Shown here one piece after another: positions 32,503-40,518 of a stretch of 64,000 bases of DNA (position 1 is the first letter of the stretch; every line of letters begins with the position of its first letter). Source of the stretch: DASQFQ01 sp963805525. Lineage in GTDB: Bacteria; Actinomycetota; Thermoleophilia; Solirubrobacterales; Solirubrobacteraceae. The position numbers were made by a program, and so were the translations under genes. The DNA is taken from positions 186,001 to 250,000 of the forward strand of contig CAWDUT010000004.1 in NCBI GenBank assembly GCA_963805525.1. Direction: 5' to 3'. The notes beneath the pieces were generated by a model. That model searched no databases and had not been told where the DNA came from. It worked only from the letters and a program-made list of their open reading frames with translations.

Positions 32503-33756
32503 TCATGTCAGCGCCTCGATCAGCGCGTCCCAGCGCGGGCCGACCGACTCGATCCCGTACCCCGCCGCCTTGCGCCGCGCGCCGTCGCCGAGCCGCCGCC
32601 GCAGTTCCGGCGACTCGATCAGCGCGCAGATCGCCCGCGCGAGCGCGCGCTCGTCGCCGCCCGGCACCAGCAGGCCGTCGGCGCCGTGGTCGATCACATC
32701 GCACGGGCCGCCGCAGTTGTCGAAGGCCACGACTGCGAGCCCCTTGGCCATCGCCTCGAGCAGCGCGAGCGACAGCCCCTCGAAATGCGAGCTCAGCGCG
32801 AACACCGAGGCCGCCCCGAGCTCGGCCTCCATCCCGCGCACCTTCCCGGCGAGCTGTACGCGCCGGCCGAGTCGCAGCTCGTCGATCAGCCCGGCGAGCG
32901 CCGCCCGCTCAGGCCCGGCGCCGCAGATCCGCAGCCGCCACCCGGGGTGTGCCTCGGCGACCCAGGTGAACGCCCGGATCAGCCGGTCGAAGCCCTTCAC
33001 CCTCACGAGCCGCCCGGCCGCCACGATCACCGGCGCCTCGAGCCGCGCGGGCGCGCCGGCGCAGCGCGGTGCCGCGTTCGGGATCACCCACACCGGCGCG
33101 GCGCCCTCGAGCGGCGCGCGCTCGGGCTCGACGAGCACGACCACGGCGTCGAGCCCGTGGTAGCGGCGCCAGATCTCCCGCTGCAGCGGCTCGCGGTAGG
33201 CGGAGAAGGGGGTGTGCTCCGATGCCACCCGAGCCGGCGCCCCGCCGGCGCGCGCGACCAGCAGGTTGAGCGCCGGCCGCGTGCCGATCAGGACGTCGGG
33301 GCGCGAGGCGCGCAGGTGGCGCACGAGCTGGACGTCGCTCCACAGCGTCATGCGCCGGTGCGTGCGGTCGCCGGGGAAGAGCAGGCAGCCGGGCAGCCGC
33401 CGCAGCAAGCTCGCGGTCCGGCCGCCGGCGCCGGGCCGCCGGTCGTCGGCGGCCGTCACCGTCACGTCGGGCGGGAACGCGAAGAACGGCTTCTCGCGCG
33501 TCCGCCACACGCTCAGCACCTCGACCTCGTGCCGTCGCGCGAGCCATCCGGCGACGGTGAGCATCGTGCGGATCGTCCCGCCCATGCCCCAGGCGTGGAC
33601 GAGCAGGATCGTGACCTTCGGGACGGCGCGATCGGGCGCGCGCCGGCACCGCGGCAGCGCGAGGACGGCGCGCGCGACGGGCACAGCCACGCGATGGGCC
33701 CTCACCTCCCACGTGCTCAGCGGCACCCGGCGCGGCCGGGCGGCGGTGGCCGGCAC
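32503..33756 (-). CDS. GT4-type glycosyltransferase
   Basis: 417 residues, GT-B fold. N-terminal domain TILLVHAWGMGGTIRTMLTVAGWLARRHEVEVLS; C-terminal donor domain VIVAAGRLVRVKGFDRLIRAF, ICGAGPERAALAGLI, ALSSHFEGLSLALLEAMAKGLAVVAFD with the E-x7-E-like motif. Cytoplasmic, transferring a sugar to a cell-envelope glycan or a lipid; donor and acceptor unknown. Monocistronic-looking, 54 bp before the MFS gene. Confidence 0.9.
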   Translation of the reverse strand: MPATAARPRRVPLSTWEVRAHRVAVPVARAVLALPRCRRAPDRAVPKVTILLVHAWGMGGTIRTMLTVAGWLARRHEVEVLSVWRTREKPFFAFPPDVTVTAADDRRPGAGGRTASLLRRLPGCLLFPGDRTHRRMTLWSDVQLVRHLRASRPDVLIGTRPALNLLVARAGGAPARVASEHTPFSAYREPLQREIWRRYHGLDAVVVLVEPERAPLEGAAPVWVIPNAAPRCAGAPARLEAPVIVAAGRLVRVKGFDRLIRAFTWVAEAHPGWRLRICGAGPERAALAGLIDELRLGRRVQLAGKVRGMEAELGAASVFALSSHFEGLSLALLEAMAKGLAVVAFDNCGGPCDVIDHGADGLLVPGGDERALARAICALIESPELRRRLGDGARRKAAGYGIESVGPRWDALIEALT

Positions 33757-33846
33757 GGCGGGGCTCCTTGGGCGGGGTCCCGAGTCTCCGCCGTCGCCCC
33801 CGTTCCGGGACAGCCATCAAGAGGGTGAAGCCGGCCCCTCCTGCGG

Positions 33847-36237
33847 TCAGCCGGTGGAGAGGCGCGCCAGCCTGATCCGGGCGCCCACCGGCATGCGGAG
33901 GCGCGACGCCGCGCCGGACAGCGTCGTCGTGCGCCGCTCGTCGGGCGCGAACGCACCGGGGCCGCTCTCCACCACCATCACGCGCGAGTCGGCCCGCTGC
34001 TCGCCGCGCGCCGCCACCACAAGGTCGGGCCGGCGGTCGGAGGTGAGGCTGAGCACGGCGAGCGTCGACCCGAACCCGACCCCCGGCCGGCGGCCGCCGG
34101 GCACCTGCGGGAAGCTCTGGTCGAACCAGGTGTTGCCGGCGCTCGCGTAGCCGTCCGCGGCGCCGCGGATCACCGTGATCCGCCCCGCCTTCTCGTTCTC
34201 GCCCGTGGCGGCGACGATCATGTCGGCGTAGCCGTCCAGGTCGAGGTCGCCGGAGTCCACGATCGTCCCGAACCGGTCCCCCGGCTCGTTCTTCCCGGGG
34301 ATCGCGGGCGAGTCCTGGGTGATGAGGATCGGCGACGCCCGCGGCCCGCGGCGGCTACCGAGCCACAGCCGGACGACGCCCGGCGCCAGCGGCTGATCGC
34401 CCTCGGCATCGCCCTGGACGATGTCCGCGTCGCCGTCGTGGTTCACGTCGGCGACCGCGAGGCCCGAGGTGGCGTCGGTCCCCCCGAACGCCCGGCAGCG
34501 GTGCGGGCCGGAGCTCGACCCGCGGCAGAAGGTCGCGTGGCCGGGCACCGACGCGCGTGGCGGCCCGCCCTCGACCAGGTCGATGTGGTGGTCGCCGTCG
34601 ACGTCGCCCAGCCGCAGGCGTGTGCCGAAGCCGATGACCGCCGACGCCGGAGGCTCGAGGACCCGCGCGCGGCGGGCGCTCAGCCCGCCCGGCCCGCCGC
34701 GGAGCAACTGCACGCTGCCGTGTTGGGCGCCCACCCCCGGCGCGGCGACGAGCAGGTCGTCGTATCCGTCGGCGTCCAGGTCGCGGGCGACGAGGCCGTA
34801 GCCGTAGTCGTTCGAGCCGCGCAGCTGGATGTGGCGGGTGCCGGACAGCCCGTGCCCCGTGCCGAACAGCACCGCGACGCGGTTGCGGCCGGGCGCCCCG
34901 ATCGCGAGGTCGGCGGCGCCGTCGCGGTCGAAGTCGCCGCTGGTGAGCCCGGAGCCGAACTCGTCGGCCCCGCCCGGACGGCCTGGCATCCCCGCGTCCT
35001 TCTCGGTGATGAGGTTCCAGCCCCTGCCGTGGCGCAGCATCACGACGCCGCTGGGCACGTGCGAGCCACGCGGGCTCGCACGCAGGACGGAGGCCACGAG
35101 CTCGAGCCGGCCGTCGCCGTTGAAGTCGTAGGGGACGGCCGCCTCCACCGTCGGCGCAGGCGCGGGCTCGTCCGGCGTCTTCGGATCGCCGTCGTGGAGC
35201 GTGCCGGCCAGCCCGACCGCGGCGACTGCGAGCAGGGCGACGGCGCCCAGCGCCGGGACGAGCAGCCGCCGCCGCGACGGCGGCTTCTGGGGCGGCGGGA
35301 GCGGGAGCGTCGGGACGGGCGCCGGCGCGGTCGCCTCGTCGGTCGTGTCGTCTTCGTCCTCGTCCTCGCCGCGCGGCGTGTCGTGACCGCCAGTCGGGAT
35401 CGTGATAGTCGCGGCGCGGCGCCAGTACGGGCCCAGCTCCGAGACCGCGATCTCCTCCAGCGCCTGCCATGCCGCGTCGGCCGACGGCGGCCGGTCCGCA
35501 GGCGCCTTCTCCAGCAGCCAGCCGACCCAGTGGCGGACGTCGGGCGGGAACGAGGCGGGCAGCGGCGGCGGCGGCTTGTGGACGTGGCAGTAGAGGACGC
35601 CCATCGGGCTGTCGGACTCGAACGGCGGGCGCCCCGCGAGCAGCTCGTAGACGATCACCCCGAGCGCGTACAGGTCGGTCTGCGGCCCGATCGGCTCGTC
35701 CATCGCCTGCTCCGGCGCCATGTACACCGGCGTGCCCATCGCCTTGCCGGTGACGGTCAGCCGCTGGCTCAGCGCGTTGTAGGCGCGCGCGATCCCGAAG
35801 TCGGCGATCTTCACGTTGCCGCGGCGCGTGACCAGCAGGTTCTCGGGCTTCAGGTCGCGGTGCGCGATCCCGCGCCGCTCCGCGTGAGCGAGCCCGGCCA
35901 GCGCCCCCTCCAGCACGCCCAGCACCTGCGGCAGGTCGAGCGTGCCGACCAGCGAGCGCAGCGACCCGCCGTTGACGTACTCCATCGCGATGTACGGCAC
36001 GCCGTCGTACTCGAAGAAGTCGAACAGCGTGACGATGTTCGGATGGTCGAGCGCCGCGGCTAGCTGAGCCTCGCGCACGAAGCGCTGGGCGAGCGTCGGG
36101 TCGTCGCGCTCCAGATCGAGGCGCTTCAGCACCACCTCGCGGTCGAGGGCCGGCTGCCGGACGAGGTACACGACCGCCATCCCGCCGCGTGCGAGCATCC
36201 GGACGATCTCGTAGCTGCCGACTCGCTGAGTGCTCAA
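33847..36237 (-). CDS. Transmembrane Ser/Thr protein kinase with extracellular FG-GAP propeller
   Basis: 796 residues. Kinase domain 1-270: ARGGMAVVY loop, Lys38, catalytic HRDLKPENLL (Asp128), DFG 146-148, APEQ. An acidic/Pro linker (291-320, EDEDEDD at 291-297) and one membrane helix (~324-344) follow. The outside part has repeated FG-GAP calcium motifs (DFNGDGRLEL, DFDRDGAADLAIG, DLDADGYDDLLVAAPG, DVDGDHHIDLVEG, DVNHDGDADIV, DLDLDGYADMIVAA), giving an integrin-like beta-propeller. The architecture implies an extracellular ligand or wall cue controlling phosphorylation. Divergent from the FHA gene by 40 bp. Confidence 0.95.
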   Translation of the reverse strand: MSTQRVGSYEIVRMLARGGMAVVYLVRQPALDREVVLKRLDLERDDPTLAQRFVREAQLAAALDHPNIVTLFDFFEYDGVPYIAMEYVNGGSLRSLVGTLDLPQVLGVLEGALAGLAHAERRGIAHRDLKPENLLVTRRGNVKIADFGIARAYNALSQRLTVTGKAMGTPVYMAPEQAMDEPIGPQTDLYALGVIVYELLAGRPPFESDSPMGVLYCHVHKPPPPLPASFPPDVRHWVGWLLEKAPADRPPSADAAWQALEEIAVSELGPYWRRAATITIPTGGHDTPRGEDEDEDDTTDEATAPAPVPTLPLPPPQKPPSRRRLLVPALGAVALLAVAAVGLAGTLHDGDPKTPDEPAPAPTVEAAVPYDFNGDGRLELVASVLRASPRGSHVPSGVVMLRHGRGWNLITEKDAGMPGRPGGADEFGSGLTSGDFDRDGAADLAIGAPGRNRVAVLFGTGHGLSGTRHIQLRGSNDYGYGLVARDLDADGYDDLLVAAPGVGAQHGSVQLLRGGPGGLSARRARVLEPPASAVIGFGTRLRLGDVDGDHHIDLVEGGPPRASVPGHATFCRGSSSGPHRCRAFGGTDATSGLAVADVNHDGDADIVQGDAEGDQPLAPGVVRLWLGSRRGPRASPILITQDSPAIPGKNEPGDRFGTIVDSGDLDLDGYADMIVAATGENEKAGRITVIRGAADGYASAGNTWFDQSFPQVPGGRRPGVGFGSTLAVLSLTSDRRPDLVVAARGEQRADSRVMVVESGPGAFAPDERRTTTLSGAASRLRMPVGARIRLARLSTG

Positions 36238-36277
36238 GAGCCCTCCGGCGCGACCCTATCCGGGTTAGGGTTCGTCC

Positions 36278-36937
36278 GTGCGAGTGTTGCCTCCCGCGCT
36301 GCGGTCGGTCTCGCCGCGCGAACTGGCGCAGCGCATCGACGCGGAGCGCCGCGGGCTCCCCCTGATCCTCCATCTGGACGACGAGGGCAGGCAGCGGATC
36401 GTCGAGCTCGGCGACCGCGCCTCGGTCAGCGTCGGCCGCTCACCGTCGAGCGACGTGTCGCTGCCGTGGGACCACGAGGTGTCGCGGCTGCACGCGGTGC
36501 TCGCCCGCGAGGGCGGGGAGTGGACGATCGCCGACGACGGCCTCTCCCGCAACGGCTCGTTCGTCAACGGCCGGCGGCTGCGCGGCCAGCGGCGCCTGCG
36601 CGACGGCGACGCGATCAAGGTCGGCGGCACGCTGCTCGTCTTCCTCGAGGGCGAGCGGAGCGGCACGACGACCGCGGCGAGCCGCACGCTCGCGCCGCCG
36701 GCGCTGTCGGACGCTCAACGGCGCGTGCTCGCCTCGCTCTGCGGCCCGCTCGACGAGGCGCCCTACGCGGGCCCGCGCTCGAACAAGGAGATCGCCGAGG
36801 ACCTGTTCCTCAGCGTCGAGACGGTCAAGACGCACCTGCGCGCGCTGTTCGACCTCTTCGAGGTCGGCGACCTGCCGCAGAACCGCAAGCGCGCCGAGCT
36901 CGTCCGGCGCGCCTTCGAGACCGGCGTGCTCGCCTAG
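36278..36937 (+). CDS. FHA domain fused to a LuxR-like helix-turn-helix
   Basis: 219 residues from GTG 36278. FHA domain ~45-120 with VGRSPSSDVSLPWDHEVSRLHAVL and GLSRNGSFVNGRRL, binding phosphothreonine peptides. The C-terminal ~145-215 has RSNKEIAEDLFLSVETVKTHLRALFDLFEVGDL, a LuxR-type HTH. So it may turn Ser/Thr phosphorylation into transcription. The divergent kinase is the obvious upstream partner. Confidence 0.9.
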   Translation: MRVLPPALRSVSPRELAQRIDAERRGLPLILHLDDEGRQRIVELGDRASVSVGRSPSSDVSLPWDHEVSRLHAVLAREGGEWTIADDGLSRNGSFVNGRRLRGQRRLRDGDAIKVGGTLLVFLEGERSGTTTAASRTLAPPALSDAQRRVLASLCGPLDEAPYAGPRSNKEIAEDLFLSVETVKTHLRALFDLFEVGDLPQNRKRAELVRRAFETGVLA

Positions 36938-37167
36938 TTCTTCGCCGCTGCCTTGCCGCCCTTGCGACCGGCCGCGGCCTTCTGCGCCTTGGTCCCGCCC
37001 TGGCTCGAGTCGGTGTTGCGCTTGCCGCTTCCCGACGCCTTGCCGCCCTTCTCCGACGAGTTGGGATCGTTGGCGATCGCGGCCGCGCGGGACTTGCTCA
37101 TGCCCTTCTTGCGCAGGCCCTCGTACTGCTTGTCGTCCTTGATGCTGGAGCCGTGGTCCTTCGCCAT
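36934..37167 (-). CDS. Small basic Lys/Gly-rich protein
   Basis: 77 residues: MAKDHGSSIKDDKQYEGLRKKGMSKSRAAAIAN, then a Lys/Gly/Ala-rich tail with repeated KGGKA. Such 'KGG/stress-induced' basic small proteins are common in actinomycetes and resemble nucleoid or stress proteins; the role is not established. GGAGGTTCG precedes the ATG. The 3' end overlaps the FHA gene by 4 bp. Confidence 0.75.
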   Translation of the reverse strand: MAKDHGSSIKDDKQYEGLRKKGMSKSRAAAIANDPNSSEKGGKASGSGKRNTDSSQGGTKAQKAAAGRKGGKAAAKN

Positions 37168-37249
37168 GATCGAACCTCCTTCGATGCGCCTTCAGGGCGG
37201 CTCTACCCAGAGCGCGTTTGCGGCATTCCGGGCCGGGTAGCCCGCCGAT

Positions 37250-37480
37250 ATGGAAGGCGGAGTCGCACTTTTCCTCCTGTTCATCCTCGTGGTCCTGGCG
37301 GCAATCGCCGGCCTCGCGCTGTATCTGACCGGCGGCGCCCTGATCGCGAAGCGCGACCACGGGAAGGGCGACGCCGAGGGCCGTCCGCAGGCTCCCGAGC
37401 GCCCCACCAGCCCGACGCAGGAGAAGGTCACCTTCGCCGGCTCCGAGCAGGATCCCCGCCACCGCGAGGACACTGCCTAG
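37250..37480 (+). CDS. Small single-pass membrane protein
   Basis: 76 residues: one hydrophobic helix (5-29, VALFLLFILVVLAAIAGLALYLTGGA) then a charged cytoplasmic-type tail ending PRHREDTA. Resembles the hypothetical one-TM proteins common in actinomycetes, role unknown. Divergent from the basic small protein. Confidence 0.6.
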   Translation: MEGGVALFLLFILVVLAAIAGLALYLTGGALIAKRDHGKGDAEGRPQAPERPTSPTQEKVTFAGSEQDPRHREDTA

Positions 37481-37530
37481 CACCGGCCGCATGCTCGGAC
37501 CGGCGCGATCCGCGCCATGATGCGCGGCGA

Positions 37531-38307
37531 ATGCTGCTGCTCGCGATCCCGTTCGGCCTCGCGATCGGGCTGATCGTGGGGGCGGTGGGCGGCGGCGGAG
37601 CGATCCTCGCGCTCCCCGTGCTCGTCTACGTGCTCGGGGAAGGGGTCGGGCCCGCCTCGACCGCGTCGCTGATCGTGATCGCGCTGGCCGCGGCGGTCGG
37701 CGCCGGCGCGCGCGCCCGCGACGGCCAGGTGTGCTGGCGGCTGGCGTTGCTGTTCGCAGCCCCCGCCGCCGCGGGCTCACTGGCCGGCGCGCTGCTGAGC
37801 CGGGCGGTCAGCGACCGCGTGCTGATCCTCTCGTTCGTGCCGATCATGCTGCTCGCCGCGGGCGCGACCTGGCAGCGCTCGGGCGCCGGGCGCGAGGAGA
37901 TCGACGCGGGCTGCCCACCCGCGCGCGCCGACGTGGTCGTCGGCGCCGGGTTCGGGGTGGGCATGCTCACCGGCTTCTTCGGGGTCGGCGGCGGCTTCAT
38001 GATCGTTCCGGTGCTCGCGCTCGGGCTCGGCCTCGCCTTCCACCGCGCGGTCGCGACCTCGCTCGTGATCATCACGCTCACCGGCATCGTCGCCCTCACG
38101 ACCCACCTCCTGACGGGAGCGCGGCCGCACTTCGCCGTCACCGCGGCGCTCGCGGGCTCGACGGTCGTGGGCGCGCTGCTCGGCACCGCGATCGCCGACC
38201 GGCTCCCGCGGAAGCTGCTCGCCCGCGGGTTCGCGGTGATCGTGGCGCTGCTGGCGCTGTTCCTGCTGGCGGACGCGACCGTGCTGGGCGGCCCGCCGGG
38301 GTCCTAG
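37531..38307 (+). CDS. TSUP-family permease (sulfite/sulfur exporter type)
   Basis: 258 residues from ATG 37531. Two repeats of the TauE/SafE pattern are visible: GLIVGAVGGGGAILALPVLVYVLGE and GMLTGFFGVGGGFMIVPVLALGLGL, with about eight hydrophobic segments. Family members export sulfite, sulfoacetate or other anions. Its stop is followed at once by repeat copy 2. No sulfur genes are adjacent, so the substrate is open. Confidence 0.85.
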   Translation: MLLLAIPFGLAIGLIVGAVGGGGAILALPVLVYVLGEGVGPASTASLIVIALAAAVGAGARARDGQVCWRLALLFAAPAAAGSLAGALLSRAVSDRVLILSFVPIMLLAAGATWQRSGAGREEIDAGCPPARADVVVGAGFGVGMLTGFFGVGGGFMIVPVLALGLGLAFHRAVATSLVIITLTGIVALTTHLLTGARPHFAVTAALAGSTVVGALLGTAIADRLPRKLLARGFAVIVALLALFLLADATVLGGPPGS

Positions 38308-38315
38308 GGACGAAC

Positions 38316-38498
38316 GGCAACTGCGGCTGGGTAGGGAGCGGGTCCGAACCGCCGCGGCGGCCCACGAGTTTCTGCACTCTCGAGCGCCCACAGAGCCCTT
38401 CGGGTGCAGAAACTCGGCTCTGAGACGAGTTTCTGCACCCTGAGCGGTCCGCCGACGGCCAGAGTGCAGAAACTCGGCTCGAACCCGCCTCCTACCTA
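38316..38498. repeat. Dispersed palindromic repeat, copy 2 (inverted to copy 1)
   Basis: About 183 bp, reverse-complement to copy 1 at 27655 with few substitutions and small indels. Its four 12-bp motifs lie at 38366-38377, 38404-38415, 38427-38438 and 38464-38475 in alternating orientation. The right end merges into the stop codon of the SDR at 38496, so the outer inverted repeat is incomplete there. It fills the gap between two convergent genes. Confidence 0.85.
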
Positions 38499-39248
38499 GA
38501 ACAGCGTGTAGCCCCCGTCGATCACGAGCACCGACCCCGTCATGAACGCCGACGCATCGCTCGCGAGGTACACGATCGACGGCCCGAGCTCCTCGGGCAG
38601 CGCGTAGCGCTGCATCGCCGAGTCGTCGATCCAGCGCGGCTTGAACTTCGGGTCGTCCACCGGCGCCATCTCGGTCTTGATGTAGCCCGGCGCGAGCGCG
38701 TTGACGCGGACGCCGTGGGGCGCCCACTCGGCGGCCAGCGACTTGGTGAGCTGGTGGACCGCCGCCTTGGAGGCGTTGTAGGCCGGCTGCCACTGCGGCC
38801 GGTTGACGATCTGGGCCGAGATCGAGCCGACGTTGACGATCGAGCCGGTCCCGCGCTCGATCATCTGGCGCCCGACCACGCGGGAGCAGCGCCACAGGCC
38901 GTCGACATTGACGTCCCACACCGCGCGCCACTCCTCCTCCGGCACCTCGAGGGCCGGGCGGTGGAAGCAGGCGCCGGAGTTGTTCACGAGCACGTCGACG
39001 GGCCCGAGCTTGGCCGTGACCGTCTCGAGCATCGCGTCGACGCTCGCGCCGTCGGTGATGTCGGTCGTCACCGCGAGGGCGCCGAGCTCGCCCGCGACCG
39101 CCTCGGAGCGGGCGGTGTCGCGCGCGGCGATGGCCACGCGCGCGCCGGCCTCGCCGAGCGCACGCGCGAGCGCCATCCCGATCCCGCGATTGCCGCCGGT
39201 GACCACGGCGACCTTGTTGTCCAGCCGAAACGAGTCCAGGACCGTCAT
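38496..39248 (-). CDS. Short-chain dehydrogenase (gluconate 5-dehydrogenase-like)
   Basis: 250 residues: TGGNRGIGMAL (18-28), NNSG, Ser in VGSIS, Tyr/Lys in YNASKAAV, and the C-terminal GSVLVIDGGYT. Typical of polyol/sugar-acid SDRs such as gluconate 5-dehydrogenase; substrate not fixed. It follows the 46-residue gene by 25 bp, so the two may be one transcript. Lies downstream of the inositol operon. Confidence 0.9.
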   Translation of the reverse strand: MTVLDSFRLDNKVAVVTGGNRGIGMALARALGEAGARVAIAARDTARSEAVAGELGALAVTTDITDGASVDAMLETVTAKLGPVDVLVNNSGACFHRPALEVPEEEWRAVWDVNVDGLWRCSRVVGRQMIERGTGSIVNVGSISAQIVNRPQWQPAYNASKAAVHQLTKSLAAEWAPHGVRVNALAPGYIKTEMAPVDDPKFKPRWIDDSAMQRYALPEELGPSIVYLASDASAFMTGSVLVIDGGYTLF

Positions 39249-39273
39249 GGCCCTGGACTATCTCAGAGGGCTG

Positions 39274-39414
39274 CTAGGCCTCGAGGCCCGGCGAGACGCA
39301 GCTCGGGTTCTCGCACACGTACGGGCCCGCGGGTCCGGCGTGGAAGTGGACCTTCTCGTTGCTGTGGCTGTCAACGCGCAGGGCGTTGCTGATGGCAGCG
39401 AAGATTCGAGCCAT
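39274..39414 (-). CDS. 46-residue protein with CxxxxC pair
   Basis: Below the usual size cut-off: ATG 39412-39414 to TAG 39274, 46 residues. The sequence is MARIFAAISNALRVDSHSN, then a block with VHFHAGPAGPYVC, ENPSC and VSPGLEA. An AGGA-type ribosome site lies about 9 bp upstream (AGGAAGGATCCACC). The HFH and the C-E-N-P-S-C pair suggest metal or thiol chemistry. The composition is protein-like. No family is recognised and the function is unknown. Confidence 0.6.
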   Translation of the reverse strand: MARIFAAISNALRVDSHSNEKVHFHAGPAGPYVCENPSCVSPGLEA

Positions 39415-39483
39415 GGTGGATCCTTCCTGGGGAGGTGAGGGAGAACCGGCGGGGGCGAAACGCGCGGGACAGTTGCGTCGTCT

Positions 39484-39526
39484 CTTCCGCCGGGTGCTAC
39501 GAAGGGTGATACACCCTTCGCGGAAG
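39484..39526. promoter_or_regulatory. Nested hairpin upstream of the 46-residue gene
   Basis: Inner stem CGAAGGGTG-ATA-CACCCTTCG (39500-39520, 9-bp perfect). Outer pairing CTTCCGC (39484-39490) with GCGGAAG (39520-39526). Right next to it, ACAAGCTTGT is a 10-bp palindrome near 39533-39542. It may be the terminator of the inositol operon (whose last stop is at 39565) or a leader structure of the small gene. Confidence 0.45.
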
Positions 39527-39564
39527 ATTGTAACAAGCTTGTGACACTCCCCTGGACATCCGTT

Positions 39565-40518
39565 CTACCCGTACAGCGCGGGCCTTTCGGCCAGTTCCAC
39601 CGTGGCGCGCTCGCCGTCGTGGAGTGAGGCGATGCAGGCGTCGGCGACCGCGTTGGCGGCGTAGCCGTCCCACGTGCTCGGGCCTTCGGCGCCCGAGACC
39701 CAGGCGTCGAGCTCGCGCTGGTAGGCGGTCGCGAAGCGCCCGCGGAAGTCCGCGGCCTCCTGCTCGCCCAGCCGCAGCGTGCCCTGCTCGCCCACGACCT
39801 CGCAGCGGACGTCGTAGCCGTAGCGCGCGTTGACGAACACCTCGACGTCGACCAGGACGCCGCTCGCGGTCTCGAGCAGGACCAGCTGCGGGTCGATGAG
39901 ACCGGCCGGCGCCTGCGTGGACGAGCGCGGCGCGCGCACGGTGGCCGCCACGATCTCCTCCCCCAGCAGCCAGCGCGTGATGTCGATCTCGTGCACGCAG
40001 GAGCTGGTGATCAGCATCTCGGGCGTGAAGCCGGGCGGCGACTGTGCGTTGCGGTGAGCGCAATGGACGAGCAGCGGGGCGCCGATCGCGCCGAGGCAGG
40101 CCCGCAGCTCCTCGTAGAGCGGGTCGCGGCGGCGCATGAACCCGACCGTGACCAGCCGCCGGCCGGCCGCCACCTCGGCCTCGACGACGTGCAGGCACGC
40201 CTCCGCGGTCGTCGCCAGCGGCTTCTCGCACAGCACGCGCTTGCCGGCCGCGATGCACGCGAGCACGAACTCCTCGTGCGTCGGGTCGTAGGAGGCGACG
40301 ATCACGGCGTCGACCTCGGGGTCGGCGATCAGGGCGTGCGGGTCGGCGAACGCGCGCCCGCCGCCGGCCGCGGCCGCGGCCGCGGCGCGCGCCGGGTCGG
40401 CGTCGGCCACCGCCGCCACGTGCGCTCCGTCGACCGCCGTCGACAGCGTGCGGACATGCTCCGCGCCCATCATCCCCGCGCCGATCACGCCGACGCCGAC
40501 GGTCTTGACGGTGCTCAT
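39565..40518 (-). CDS. iolG: Inositol 2-dehydrogenase, Gfo/Idh/MocA family (IolG-like)
   Basis: 317 residues from ATG 40516-40518, overlapping the stop of the previous gene (ATGA). Rossmann motif GVGVIGAGMMGAEH, EKPLATT (Lys of the EKP motif), and the catalytic His region SSCVHEIDITRWLLGE. Oxidises myo-inositol to 2-keto-myo-inositol in the cytoplasm. The last gene of the iol operon; the second family member at 46497 may handle another isomer. Confidence 0.85.
   Translation of the reverse strand: MSTVKTVGVGVIGAGMMGAEHVRTLSTAVDGAHVAAVADADPARAAAAAAAGGGRAFADPHALIADPEVDAVIVASYDPTHEEFVLACIAAGKRVLCEKPLATTAEACLHVVEAEVAAGRRLVTVGFMRRRDPLYEELRACLGAIGAPLLVHCAHRNAQSPPGFTPEMLITSSCVHEIDITRWLLGEEIVAATVRAPRSSTQAPAGLIDPQLVLLETASGVLVDVEVFVNARYGYDVRCEVVGEQGTLRLGEQEAADFRGRFATAYQRELDAWVSGAEGPSTWDGYAANAVADACIASLHDGERATVELAERPALYG

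Noticed and set aside
31696..33828. 710-residue plus-strand frame spanning MFS and GT4 genes
   Set aside because: Spans two complete minus-strand genes and shows only Arg/Pro/Ala-rich low-complexity sequence.
34438..36063. 541-residue plus-strand frame over the kinase gene
   Set aside because: Shadow of the kinase on the minus strand, whose catalytic motifs are intact.
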